DNA from: JAKFWF01 sp963732635
GTDB taxonomy: Bacteria > Pseudomonadota > Alphaproteobacteria > Rhizobiales > Hyphomicrobiaceae
DNA: 64,000 bases
Direction: 5' to 3'
Assembly: GCA_963732635.1 (NCBI GenBank)
Contig: CAVTAL010000005.1
Span: 124,001-188,000 of the forward strand
Shown: piece by piece, positions 42,461-51,107 of the stretch
How positions within the stretch are numbered: the stretch's first letter is position 1
Layout of the letters: the number at the start of each line of letters is the position of its first letter
Notes under the pieces: generated by a model
The model's input: only the letters and a program-made list of their open reading frames with translations
What the model was told of the DNA's origin: nothing
The model's database searches: none
Translations under genes and position numbers: made by a program

Positions 42461-44062
42461 ATGCCGCAAAGCGCCGACGATGCCCGCTTCAATCCCGGCG
42501 ACACCACCGCCACGCTCTTTGAGGCGCTCATGCGGGCAGCGCGCACGCATGGCCCCGGCAAAATCATCCTCGAAGACCATGAACGACAGCCGCTGACCTA
42601 CAAGCGCCTGATCCTCGGCAGCCTCGTGATCGGTGACAAGCTCGCCGCCCGGACGCGGCGTAACGAGGCTGTCGGCGTTCTGTTGCCGACCGCCAATGGG
42701 CTCGCGGTGACGCTATTCGGTCTCAACGCCTTTGGCCGGGTGGCGGCCATGCTCAACTATACCGCTGGCCTGAAAAATCTGCGTTCGGCGATCGAAACCG
42801 GCATGATCCAGCTGCTGGTAACCTCGAGACGGTTCATCAGCATTGCCAAGCTGGAGGATGTGATTGCTGGCTTGAGCGCGATCGAGATCGCGCCCGGCCG
42901 CAAGCTTGCGATCGTCTACCTGGAAGACGTGCGCGGGCAGATCGGCGGCATCGACAAAGCCCGTGGCCTGGCACGATCGATGTATGCTGCTCGGCTGCAC
43001 GCCAGACACGCCCTACGCCCCGATCAGCCGGCCGTAATCCTGTTTACTTCCGGCACTGAAGGCGCGCCAAAGGGCGTGGTGCTATCGAACCGCAATCTCG
43101 TCGCCAACGCCCGGCAGATTTTCGCACATGCCCATGGCATGCTGACCCCGGCCGATACCGTATTCAACCCATTGCCGATGTTTCATTCGTTCGGGCTGAC
43201 GGCCGCGACGCTGATGCCGGTGTTGTCAGGCATGCGCACCGTGCTCTATCCGAGCCCGCTGCACTACAAGCAGGTGCCTGAACTGATTGGTGCCACCAAG
43301 GCCACGGTGCTGTTTGCGACCGATACCTTCCTCCAGGGCTACGCCCGGGCGGCGGAGCCCAACAACTTGAGTTCGATCCGCTATGTCATTGCCGGCGCCG
43401 AACGGGTCAAGGACCAGACGCGGGCAACGTGGAGCAAATTCGGCGCCGTCATTCTCGAAGGCTACGGCGCGACCGAATGTTCGCCGGTGCTCGCCTGCAA
43501 CCTTCCTGACCGCAATGCGCCGGGTACCGTCGGGCCGCTGCTACCCGGCATCGAAGCCCGCCTCGATCCGGTCGAAGGCATCACCGGTGGCGGCAAGCTG
43601 GTGGTGCGTGGCCCAAACGTGATGCTCGGTTACATGCAGCAGGACAAGCCCGGCGTCATCGTGCCCCCGTTCGAGGGCTGGCATGACACTGGCGACATCG
43701 TGGCATTCGACGAGGCCGCCCGCATCGCGATCAAGGGCCGCGCCAAGCGCTTCGCCAAACTCGGCGGCGAAATGATTTCGCTCGCAGCCGTCGAAACCAT
43801 GGTGTCGGAGCTATGGCCGGAAAATAATCACGTCGTCGTTTCAGTGCCCGATCCGCGCAAGGGCGAGCAGTTGGTGCTGGTCACCGACAAGCCCGACGCC
43901 GCGCGCGACGCATTGCTGGCCAAGGCACGAGACGCCGGCGTGCCGGAACTTTGGGTGCCGAAACAGATCATGCGGGTCGCAGCCATCCCGCTGCTGGGCT
44001 CGGGCAAGGTCGATTTTCCAGCCGCAACCCAGCTTGCCCGTGGCGAGGCCAACGCGACCTGA
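42461..44062 (+). CDS. AMP-forming acyl-CoA/acyl-ACP synthetase, Aas-like
   Basis: A 533-residue ANL-superfamily enzyme. It has AVILFTSGTEGAPKGVVLSN (P-loop/A3), NPLPMFHSFGLTAATLMPVL, EGYGATECSPVLACN (A5), GWHDTGDIVAFDE (A7) and IKGRAKRFAKLGGEMISLA (A8, hinge). GSGKVDFPA near the end holds the adenylation lysine. The sequence resembles the C-terminal synthetase half of Aas, which reactivates fatty acids for lysophospholipid acylation, but the acyltransferase half is absent. No partner gene is adjacent. Acyl specificity is unknown. Confidence 0.88.
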   Translation: MPQSADDARFNPGDTTATLFEALMRAARTHGPGKIILEDHERQPLTYKRLILGSLVIGDKLAARTRRNEAVGVLLPTANGLAVTLFGLNAFGRVAAMLNYTAGLKNLRSAIETGMIQLLVTSRRFISIAKLEDVIAGLSAIEIAPGRKLAIVYLEDVRGQIGGIDKARGLARSMYAARLHARHALRPDQPAVILFTSGTEGAPKGVVLSNRNLVANARQIFAHAHGMLTPADTVFNPLPMFHSFGLTAATLMPVLSGMRTVLYPSPLHYKQVPELIGATKATVLFATDTFLQGYARAAEPNNLSSIRYVIAGAERVKDQTRATWSKFGAVILEGYGATECSPVLACNLPDRNAPGTVGPLLPGIEARLDPVEGITGGGKLVVRGPNVMLGYMQQDKPGVIVPPFEGWHDTGDIVAFDEAARIAIKGRAKRFAKLGGEMISLAAVETMVSELWPENNHVVVSVPDPRKGEQLVLVTDKPDAARDALLAKARDAGVPELWVPKQIMRVAAIPLLGSGKVDFPAATQLARGEANAT

Positions 44063-44163
44063 AGTGAAGTTCGACGTCGCATCACCACAATTCGGACATC
44101 GACCAGTGATGCCCTCCAGGCGTGGGGAACAGGAGACATCTGCATCACGTAGGGAGAGTAGTC

Positions 44164-44700
44164 GTGTTCAATCCACTGTCGACCACGAAAGTTCGCGAGG
44201 CGGAAGCCAAGCGACCGATAACCAACCTATCGGAAAATCCGATTGCCAATACACCGCCTGCCATCCCCCAACTCCCCGCCGCTAAACCAGCGCTGGTCGA
44301 GCGTGCCGAGGCCGGCAAGTTGTCGATCATCGGCAACGACCTCGCGATCATGGGCGAGCGCATCGTCATCATCACCAAGGGCATCCTGCAGGTCGACGGC
44401 GAGGTTCAAGCCGATCTGCACGGCTCTGAAGTGATTATCGGCGAGGCCGGCAAGGTCACAGGAACGATCTGGGCCGACGTCATCGAGATCCGTGGACAGG
44501 TGCACGGCACCATCAAGGGCACCAAGGTGCAGTTGATGGGGAAATCGACGGTCGAGGGCGATATTCACCATCAGACACTCATGGTTGTCGAAGGCGCCAA
44601 CTTCGATGGCCGTGTGCGTCGCCCAGCCGACATCAACGATTTGAAGCCGATGCTCGATCCGAGCCAGCACGCCAGCAAGACGCCGACACTCGCCGCCTGA
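44164..44700 (+). CDS. Bactofilin (polymer-forming cytoskeletal protein)
   Basis: A 178-residue protein with GTG start at 44164 after GGGAGAG. The N-terminus is disordered and proline-rich (PPAIPQLPAAKPALV). The core is the bactofilin beta-helix: SIIGNDLAIMGERIVIITKG, ILQVDGEVQADLHGSEVIIG and GTIWADVIEIRGQVHGTIKG with regular G-V/I repeats, then GKSTVEGDIHHQTLMVVEGA. The tail is short. Bactofilins self-assemble without nucleotide and organise cell-wall enzymes or stalk growth. No peptidase or wall gene sits beside it. It converges on the thioredoxin-like gene. Confidence 0.92.
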   Translation: MFNPLSTTKVREAEAKRPITNLSENPIANTPPAIPQLPAAKPALVERAEAGKLSIIGNDLAIMGERIVIITKGILQVDGEVQADLHGSEVIIGEAGKVTGTIWADVIEIRGQVHGTIKGTKVQLMGKSTVEGDIHHQTLMVVEGANFDGRVRRPADINDLKPMLDPSQHASKTPTLAA

Positions 44701-44774
44701 ACGAATGGCCACGAACACGGTCCCGCGGCGTGCGATGCCGCGGCCGCTGGTCGTCGCCTTGCCCGCTAGCGATT

Positions 44775-45158
44775 TCAGGTCTTGATCTCGTCGGCCGCCG
44801 GCGTCTTGTAGGTCGTCTTCGCCAGCAGTTCCGCCAGCAGACCCCAAAAGAAATCGGCGCCGGGATACCCCATGATGCGACCGATCTCGCGCTCGCCTTC
44901 GACCAGCACGAAAGTTGGCGTGTAACGCAGCCCTTTCAAATGGCCGATTTCCGTCGCGCCCAGCCGCACACGTCGCAGCGGCGCGAAACGCCCCTCGGCG
45001 CTATTTGCATAGGCCGGCCCAACCTCGGCGTGCCAGCGGGCGCAATAGACGCAGCCCGGCTCTTCCACCATGACCAGCGCATGCGAACCCTGAGCACGGG
45101 TCGGCGCAGCCGCAATTGCGCCAAATCCAACCGCCAACAGGTTGCGGCGCGAGATCAT
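44775..45158 (-). CDS. Exported thioredoxin-fold protein, SoxS/SoxW-like
   Basis: A 127-residue protein starting MISRRNLLAVGFGAIAAAPT, with a twin-arginine-like signal and probable cleavage at TRAQ. The active site is VEEPGCVYCARWHAEVGPAY (CxxC with V-Y between), followed by RRVRLGATEIGHLKGLRYTP, with the conserved cis-proline, and FVLVEGEREIGRIMGYPG. It is divergent from soxY with 120 bp between. In sox operons such thioredoxins (SoxS, SoxW) keep SoxYZ active by reducing adventitious disulfides, so a dedicated SoxY partner is likely. Confidence 0.85.
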   Translation of the reverse strand: MISRRNLLAVGFGAIAAAPTRAQGSHALVMVEEPGCVYCARWHAEVGPAYANSAEGRFAPLRRVRLGATEIGHLKGLRYTPTFVLVEGEREIGRIMGYPGADFFWGLLAELLAKTTYKTPAADEIKT

Positions 45159-45278
45159 GCTCGTTGCACGAGGATCACGTTTCGACCTCGGCGATGCGGA
45201 AAGTACCACGAGCGGACCCAAGTGTTTGCGATTGCGTGACTGTATATGCTACGTCCAAGTGATCAAGAGGGCAGCATC

Positions 45279-45779
45279 ATGACCTTCCCCCATCGCGCGA
45301 CAACCCGCCGCGACCTGCTGATCGCATCGGGGACGTGTGCGCTGGCCGCCGTGGCCGGCCCGATCGCCGTTGTCGCTCAAGACAAGAAGTTGGTTGATCA
45401 AACCTCGGCATCCGACACACCGGCGTGGCAGACCGCCATGCGCACCGTCACCGGCGATGCCAAGGTTGTCGAGGGCCGCATTGCACTCGATGTGCCCGAG
45501 ATCGCCGAGAACGGCAATGTGGTCCCGTTCAACATAACCGTCGACAGCCCGATGACGGAGCTGAACTTCGTGCGGTCGCTCCGGATCTACTCAACGGGCA
45601 ACCCACAGCCGCTGATCGCGACGTTCCGTTTCTCCCGCGAGAGCGGCCGGGCGCAAGTATCGAGCCGGTTCCGGTTGGCGGCATCTCAGGATATCGTCGC
45701 GTTGGCCGAACTGGCCGATGGTACGTTCCTGACGACCAAGAGAAACATCAAAGTCACCATCGGCGGTTGCGGTGGTTAG
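45279..45779 (+). CDS. soxY: Sulfur-oxidation carrier protein SoxY
   Basis: A 166-residue protein with a Tat-type signal (ATTRRDLLIASGTCALAAVA) and GAGGG ribosome site. The C-terminus KVTIGGCGG carries the swinging-arm cysteine to which sulfur intermediates are bound covalently; GGCGG is diagnostic for SoxY. The middle Ig-like domain includes IALDVPEIAENGNVVPFNIT and SPMTELNFVRSLRIYS. SoxY pairs with SoxZ (next gene, 10 bp on) in the periplasm and shuttles sulfur between Sox enzymes. SoxXA, SoxB and SoxCD are not in the window. Confidence 0.95.
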   Translation: MTFPHRATTRRDLLIASGTCALAAVAGPIAVVAQDKKLVDQTSASDTPAWQTAMRTVTGDAKVVEGRIALDVPEIAENGNVVPFNITVDSPMTELNFVRSLRIYSTGNPQPLIATFRFSRESGRAQVSSRFRLAASQDIVALAELADGTFLTTKRNIKVTIGGCGG

Positions 45780-45789
45780 GGATTAAGTC

Positions 45790-46110
45790 ATGAACAAGCC
45801 GCGCGTAAAGCTGCCTGATACCATCAAGGCCGGCGACATCATCGAGATCAAGACCCTGGTCGGGCACGTAATGGAAACCGGCCAGCGTCGTGATATCGAC
45901 GGCAAGGTCGTGCCACGCAACATCATCAATGCCTTCACCGCGACATTCAACGGTCGCACCGTGTTCGAGGCCGAGTTGCAGCCCGGCATTTCGGCCAATC
46001 CCTACATCGCCTTCACAATGAAGGTCAGCGGCCCCGGCGAACTCGTCTTTACCTGGGCCGACGACGCCGGCGACAAGCTGATCGAACGGACCAAACTCGC
46101 CGTCTCCTAG
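45790..46110 (+). CDS. soxZ: Sulfur-oxidation complex protein SoxZ
   Basis: A 106-residue Ig-like protein without its own signal. MNKPRVKLPDTIKAGDIIEI, then KTLVGHVMETGQRRDIDGKVVPRNIINAF, VFEAELQPGISANPYIAFTM and FTWADDAGDKLIERTKL match the family along the whole length. It forms the SoxYZ heterodimer and is exported with SoxY by the Tat system. It is spaced 10 bp from soxY. A convergent gene follows after 25 bp. Confidence 0.95.
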   Translation: MNKPRVKLPDTIKAGDIIEIKTLVGHVMETGQRRDIDGKVVPRNIINAFTATFNGRTVFEAELQPGISANPYIAFTMKVSGPGELVFTWADDAGDKLIERTKLAVS

Positions 46111-46135
46111 AAACGCTCAGCCGATCAACGCAACG

Positions 46136-46441
46136 TCAGTGCGTCCAGGTGCCGATGCGGCCGAATTTGAAGTTGTCGGCGTAGGCTTTGCGCACCGGCT
46201 TGCGGCTTTGCGGCTCGATCACGGTGTAGGCGAGTCCCATGCGCTCGGCGTAAGCGACGGCCTCTTCCTTGGTATCGAACGAAAGCTCGACCTGCGCGCC
46301 AGTATCGCCCGAGCCGGCCCAGCCGGTCAGCGGATCAATGGTCTTTGCCGAACCCGGCTCCTGGTTCAGCACCCACTCCTTGGTACGGGCAGAGCCAGAC
46401 TGCATGGCCGTCTTGGCGGGCTTGAAGATGCGTGCCGTCAT
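46136..46441 (-). CDS. NADH dehydrogenase accessory subunit, NDUFS4/ETC complex I conserved region
   Basis: A 101-residue protein: ARIFKPAKTAMQSGSARTKE, then WVLNQEPGSAKTIDPLTGWAGSGDT, LSFDTKEEAVAYAERMGLAY, and KAYADNFKFGRIGTWTH at the end. The W-L-E-P...DPLMGW...FDTKE-A-AYA...Y-DNF-F-R--PWTH pattern is that of mitochondrial NDUFS4 (18-kDa subunit) and its alphaproteobacterial homologues. It binds the NuoG/NuoE side of the peripheral arm. It is encoded 30 kb from nuoG and lies downstream of trpE's direction as a single gene. Confidence 0.92.
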   Translation of the reverse strand: MTARIFKPAKTAMQSGSARTKEWVLNQEPGSAKTIDPLTGWAGSGDTGAQVELSFDTKEEAVAYAERMGLAYTVIEPQSRKPVRKAYADNFKFGRIGTWTH

Positions 46442-46512
46442 GGGAGGTGACCTGTTCGAATGGGATAAGGCTCGATATCACGCGACCGACTGGAAGGGAA
46501 TGCGGCGATTGT

Positions 46513-48117
46513 TCAATCAAACGCACTGCCGTTGTCGCGGGTCGCGGCGGGAAGCTTGCGGCGGCCTGCGAGGCGTATCGCCTCCTCGGCGGCACGCACC
46601 AGCGCCTTGGCCTTGTTGATGCATTCCTGCTGCTCGTTCTCAGGAATGCTGTCGTAGACAAGGCCGGCTCCAGCCTGCACATGCAGCACGCCATCCTTGA
46701 CCAGACCGGTACGCAGCACGATGCAGGTGTCCATCTGCCCGTCGGCCGAGAAGTAGCCGACGCAGCCGGCATAAGGCCCGCGCTTGTCCTTTTCCAGTTC
46801 GTCGATGATCTGCATGGCGCGCACCTTCGGCGCGCCCGACACCGTGCCGGCCGGGAAGCCCGCCATCAGCGCATCGATGGCATCATGGTTTTTTGCATCG
46901 AGGCGGCCGATGACGTTGGACACAATATGCATGACATGGCTGTAGCGCTCGACGATGAAGCGTTCAGTGACTTCGACCGAGCCGATCTCGGCAACGCGGC
47001 CAACATCGTTGCGGCCGAGATCGAGCAGCATAAGGTGTTCCGCCCGCTCCTTCGGATCGGCGAGCAGGGCTTCGGCCAGATGCTGGTCCTCGGCAGCGGT
47101 GGCGCCGCGCCGCGCGGTCCCGGCGATCGGCCGGATGGTGACTTCGCCGTTGCGCACCCTGACCAGGATCTCCGGACTTGAACCGACCAGCGCGTAATCA
47201 CCAAAATCGAGGTGGAACAGGAACGGCGACGGGTTGGTCCGGCGCAGCGCCCGGTAGAGCTGGAACGGCGGCAGCGAGAATGGCGTTGAAAACCGCTGCG
47301 ACAGCACCACCTGGAACACGTCGCCAGCGCGGATGTACTCCTTCGCCCGATCGACCATGCCCCTGAATTCGGCGGGCGAGGTGTTCGACACCGGCTCTTG
47401 CGCCGGCGAAAAATCGGCGATGGCGCGTGCCGCTTCCGGCACCGGAGCATCAAGCGCGTGCACGATCGAACCGAGCCGAGCCAGCGCCGCATCATAGGCG
47501 GCAGCAGCCGTTTCGCCTTGGCGCGGACGCACCGGCGTCACCACCGTCATCTCGTCCTTGACCGCATCGAAGATGATGATGACGGTCGGCCGCATCAGCA
47601 CGGCGTCCGGAACGCCCAGCACGTCGGGACGCTGGTTCGGCAGGTCCTCCACGAGGCGGATGGTGTCATAACCCATGTAGCCGAACACGCCCGATGCCAT
47701 CGGCGGCAAGCCCTCGGGCACCTCGATCCGGCTCTCGGCCAGCAGTGCGCGAAGAGCTTCCAGTGTCGGCTTCGCTTCCGCCGTGAACGCATCCGGCCGA
47801 TCAAGGGGCGTGCGATTGATCCAGGCCTTGTTGCCCTCGGCGCGCCATACCACGTCGGGCCTGAGGCCGATGATCGAATAGCGGCCACGCACGGCGCCAC
47901 CTTCCACCAACTCAAGCAGGAACGTCATGCCCCGCTTGGCACCATTCGCCAACGCGCGGCCTTCAGTGAGCTTTAGGTAGGCCGAAACCGGTGTTTCAAG
48001 GTCGGCAACCAGCCGGGTCCACACCAACTGCGTTTCGCCGCGGGCATGACCGCGCGCAAACTCGATCTCCGTGGGGAACGCATCAAAGCCGGTGTCGGCA
48101 ACCTGGAGCGGGCTCAT
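46513..48117 (-). CDS. trpE: Anthranilate synthase component I
   Basis: A 534-residue chorismate-using enzyme. Motifs are VSAYLKLTEG (feedback site region), GVFGYMGYDTIRLVEDLP, EYIRAGDVFQVVLSQRF, SSPEILVRVRNGEVTIRPIAGTARRG, LMLLDLGRNDVGRVAEIGSV, GFPAGTVSGAPKVRAMQIIDELE and QAGAGLVYDSIPENEQQECINKA. With TrpG it makes anthranilate from chorismate and glutamine. trpG is not in the window, although in relatives trpE-trpG-trpD-trpC may follow. It lies 55 bp after ppiD on the same strand. The frame is intact. Confidence 0.95.
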   Translation of the reverse strand: MSPLQVADTGFDAFPTEIEFARGHARGETQLVWTRLVADLETPVSAYLKLTEGRALANGAKRGMTFLLELVEGGAVRGRYSIIGLRPDVVWRAEGNKAWINRTPLDRPDAFTAEAKPTLEALRALLAESRIEVPEGLPPMASGVFGYMGYDTIRLVEDLPNQRPDVLGVPDAVLMRPTVIIIFDAVKDEMTVVTPVRPRQGETAAAAYDAALARLGSIVHALDAPVPEAARAIADFSPAQEPVSNTSPAEFRGMVDRAKEYIRAGDVFQVVLSQRFSTPFSLPPFQLYRALRRTNPSPFLFHLDFGDYALVGSSPEILVRVRNGEVTIRPIAGTARRGATAAEDQHLAEALLADPKERAEHLMLLDLGRNDVGRVAEIGSVEVTERFIVERYSHVMHIVSNVIGRLDAKNHDAIDALMAGFPAGTVSGAPKVRAMQIIDELEKDKRGPYAGCVGYFSADGQMDTCIVLRTGLVKDGVLHVQAGAGLVYDSIPENEQQECINKAKALVRAAEEAIRLAGRRKLPAATRDNGSAFD

Positions 48118-48172
48118 GCGGTAGGCCGTGCCTCGTCATCGAAGCGCGAGGGCCTGATCCCTCGCGCGATTG

Positions 48173-50077
48173 TCACTGCGTTGGCTGATCCCGATCGGCG
48201 CCGGTCGCGCGCTGTAACGCTCCGGTGTTGATCTTGACGGTGTAGCGCTCCTGCAGACCGGCGAGGTAACCCGCCATGGTGTCGGACTGCATCTGGCGCT
48301 GCAGTTCGGCGCGCGTTTTTTCCAGCTGCTCGGCCGTCAAAGCCGGCGCGGCGATGATCTCGGCCACCTTGAAAACGACCCGTGACTTGCCGTCGACGGT
48401 ATCTGTCGCACCGGCCGCGCCGAGACCCAGCGCGAAGGCCTGATTCATCGCCTGCTCGGTGAGGCCGACGGGCTTGCCGCCACGCAATGTCGGCTCCGTC
48501 ACCGTCACCTTGCCGCCGGCCTCCGCCGCCACTTTGTCGATTGCCTCGCCCTTGCCGATCCGATCGGCCAAGGCCTGAGCAGCGGCCGTAATCGCCTTGC
48601 GGGATTCGGTTTCGACCCAAAGCGTTTTGACGTCGGCCTTCACGTCGGCGAACTCGCGCTGCTTTTCTGGCGTCGTGCCTTGGAGGTCGACCCAGGCATA
48701 GCCGCCGTCGGCCAACTCGATCGGCTCGCCATCAACGCCGGTCTTGGCCGCGAACACGGCATTCATGATCCGCTCGGCTTCCGCGTTTTCGAAGGCGGGC
48801 TTGCCGTCGGCGGCTTTACCGGCACGATCGGCATTGGCGATCTCGATCAGCTGCAGCTTGAGAGCGGCCGCCACCTCCTTGAGCGATTTACCGCTCGATC
48901 GCGCATCCTCGACGGCATCATGCTGCTTTTGGATCTCGGCACTCGCGCGCTCGGCCGCGATGCTTTCCTTGAGTTCGTCCTTGACCTCGGCCAGCGCCTT
49001 CAATTTGCCGGCCTGGATCTCGGTTACCTTCAGCAACACGTTGGTGAAGCGGCCTTCGACCACCGGCGACACGGCGTCCTTGGCGAGTTTGAACGCGGCC
49101 TCGGCGATCTTCTGATCAATCAGCGACTTCTGGGTCACGAGGCCGAGATCCATGTCGCCATCCTTGGCGCCGGCTTCCTTGGCGACATCGGCGAACGACT
49201 TGCCACCGGCAATCGCCTTGGCGGCAGCCTCGGCCTTGGCCTTGTCGGTGAAGGCGATCTGCTGGATGCGCCGCTTTTCGGCAACGTTGAACCGCTCCGG
49301 GTTCTGGTCATAGGTCGACTTGAGATCTTCGTCGCTAACGGCGATCGACTTCTTGACCTGCTCGCCCGTCAGCAACAGCGCCGCCGCGGTCCGCAACTCC
49401 GGCGTCATGAAGCGGCGCTTGTTGGCCTCGTAAGTCGCGGTAAGCTTGGCGTCGTCGGGTTCACCGACCGCCGGCACCTTCGCCGGATCGAGCGTGAAGA
49501 ACGAGATCTTGCGCGTCTCCTCGCGAAATTTGTGCAGCACTTCCACCATCGCCTTCGGCACATTGACCAATTCGACCATGGCGATCGTCAACTGATCCCG
49601 GACCTCGTCCTTGCGGGCGATATTGAGGAATCCTCGTTCGGTCAGGCCGTTCTGCTTGATGAAGCCATCCAACGCCAATTTGTTGAACTTGCCATCGGCA
49701 CCGACGAAGCGCGGGTCGCGCTTCAAATGATCGGTGATCGCCTCTTCGGATAGGCCGAGTTGCAGATCCATGGCATGATTGTCGATCGCCGCCGCACCGA
49801 CCAACTGCGACAGCACCTGCTGGTCGAAGCCGAAAGCGCGGGCCTGCTCAGCGGTGATACGGCCGCCAAAACGGCGCCGCAGGTTCTCAAACTGGGTCTG
49901 GTATGACTGCTGGAATTCATTGGTGGAGATCTCGACGTTGCCGACGCGGGCAAGCGAGCCCTCGCCATAGCCACTGAACGACCCGGATATGCCCCAGAAG
50001 CCGAAACCCACGACGAGCAGGCCGAACAGGAACTTACCCAACCATCCTTGGGCGCCACGGCGCATCGAATCGAGCAT
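48173..50077 (-). CDS. ppiD: Peptidyl-prolyl cis-trans isomerase D-like (SurA_N/parvulin) membrane chaperone
   Basis: A 634-residue protein. The start at 50077 (MLDSMRRGAQGWLGKFLFGL) gives the typical short cytoplasmic N-terminus and single anchor helix (FLFGLLVVGFGFWGISG). The periplasmic part has a SurA-N-like domain (IDNHAMDLQLGLSEEAITDH), then a parvulin domain (EKRRIQQIAFTDKAKAEAAA, AIAGGKSFADVAKEAGAKDGDM), and a long helical C-terminal region. PpiD assists folding of proteins leaving the Sec translocon. The ppiD-trpE order and divergent tpiA-secG are conserved in rhizobia. Confidence 0.93.
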   Translation of the reverse strand: MLDSMRRGAQGWLGKFLFGLLVVGFGFWGISGSFSGYGEGSLARVGNVEISTNEFQQSYQTQFENLRRRFGGRITAEQARAFGFDQQVLSQLVGAAAIDNHAMDLQLGLSEEAITDHLKRDPRFVGADGKFNKLALDGFIKQNGLTERGFLNIARKDEVRDQLTIAMVELVNVPKAMVEVLHKFREETRKISFFTLDPAKVPAVGEPDDAKLTATYEANKRRFMTPELRTAAALLLTGEQVKKSIAVSDEDLKSTYDQNPERFNVAEKRRIQQIAFTDKAKAEAAAKAIAGGKSFADVAKEAGAKDGDMDLGLVTQKSLIDQKIAEAAFKLAKDAVSPVVEGRFTNVLLKVTEIQAGKLKALAEVKDELKESIAAERASAEIQKQHDAVEDARSSGKSLKEVAAALKLQLIEIANADRAGKAADGKPAFENAEAERIMNAVFAAKTGVDGEPIELADGGYAWVDLQGTTPEKQREFADVKADVKTLWVETESRKAITAAAQALADRIGKGEAIDKVAAEAGGKVTVTEPTLRGGKPVGLTEQAMNQAFALGLGAAGATDTVDGKSRVVFKVAEIIAAPALTAEQLEKTRAELQRQMQSDTMAGYLAGLQERYTVKINTGALQRATGADRDQPTQ

Positions 50078-50314
50078 CTGCGAAATTCCCAGTGTTGCGC
50101 CGCCACGCACCGCCCGGAACCAGCCTTTTCGGCCATCGAGCAGGCAGGCGGCCGGACGATAAAAAACCTGCACAGGAAAAGCACTCCCTGTGGTCGGCCG
50201 GCGTTCGATACGCTATGAACCCCAAGCCTCGACCGAAAGCAAGGGTCCGCCGGTCGAGCACGAATGCGTCGGCAAAGCGGGCGCCGATACGAAATCGCCG
50301 AACGGAAAGCCACC

Positions 50315-51094
50315 ATGTCTCACCCGAGCTCCGCGAATCCCGCCTCCAAGCGCCCAACACCGCTGGTTGCCGGCAACTGGAAGATGAACGGCCTGCGGGC
50401 GGCAAGCGTCGAACTCGACAAGATCAAGGCTGGATGCACTTCGGTTGGCGCCGAAGTCATGATTTGCCCGCCGGCGACACTGATCGCGGCATTCGCCGAT
50501 GCGGCGCGCGGCTCGCGCTTGCTGATCGGCGGCCAGGACTGCCACCCCAAGGCTTCGGGCGCGCATACCGGTGATGTTTCGGCCGTCATGCTGCGCGATG
50601 CCGGCGCCACCGCCGTTATTGTCGGCCATTCCGAGCGTCGCACCGACCACGGCGAAACCGACGCCGTCGTCCACGCCAAGGCCGAGGCTGCCTATCAGGC
50701 AGGGCTGACCGCCATCGTCTGCGTCGGCGAGACCGCCGAGCAACGCAAGACCGGCGTGACGCTGTCGATCATCGATCGGCAGTTGGCTGGCTCAGTTCCA
50801 GCGGGCGCCACTGCCGCCAACACTGTCATCGCTTATGAACCGGTATGGGCGATCGGTACCGGCCTGACGCCGACCGCGGCCGACGTCGCCGAGGTGCATG
50901 CTTTCATGCGCGCGAAGCTCGCCGCTCGCTTCGGCGAGGCCGGACGGCAGATGCGTCTCCTCTATGGTGGCTCGGTCAAGGCATCGAATGCGCACGAACT
51001 GATGGGCATCGCCGACGTCGACGGTGCACTGGTCGGCGGCGCCAGCCTCAAAGCTGACGATTTCGTCGGCATCCTGGCTGCCTACAAAGCCTGA
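50315..51094 (+). CDS. tpiA: Triosephosphate isomerase
   Basis: A 259-residue TIM barrel. GNWKMNGL holds the substrate lysine, IVGHSERR the catalytic histidine, and IAYEPVWAIGTGLTPT the catalytic glutamate and flexible loop 6. LLYGGSVKASNAHEL binds phosphate, and DGALVGGASLKADDF ends the protein. It interconverts glyceraldehyde 3-phosphate and dihydroxyacetone phosphate. The start at 50315 (MSHPSSANPASKRPTPLVAG) adds a short polar leader. It is divergent from ppiD. Confidence 0.97.
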   Translation: MSHPSSANPASKRPTPLVAGNWKMNGLRAASVELDKIKAGCTSVGAEVMICPPATLIAAFADAARGSRLLIGGQDCHPKASGAHTGDVSAVMLRDAGATAVIVGHSERRTDHGETDAVVHAKAEAAYQAGLTAIVCVGETAEQRKTGVTLSIIDRQLAGSVPAGATAANTVIAYEPVWAIGTGLTPTAADVAEVHAFMRAKLAARFGEAGRQMRLLYGGSVKASNAHELMGIADVDGALVGGASLKADDFVGILAAYKA

Positions 51095-51107
51095 GGTGTC
51101 CGTGACC

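Noticed and set aside
44720..44745. CCGCGGC...GCCGCGG hairpin as terminator between bactofilin and the thioredoxin gene
   Set aside because: The stem is good but no T-run follows on either strand, so I cannot call a Rho-independent terminator.
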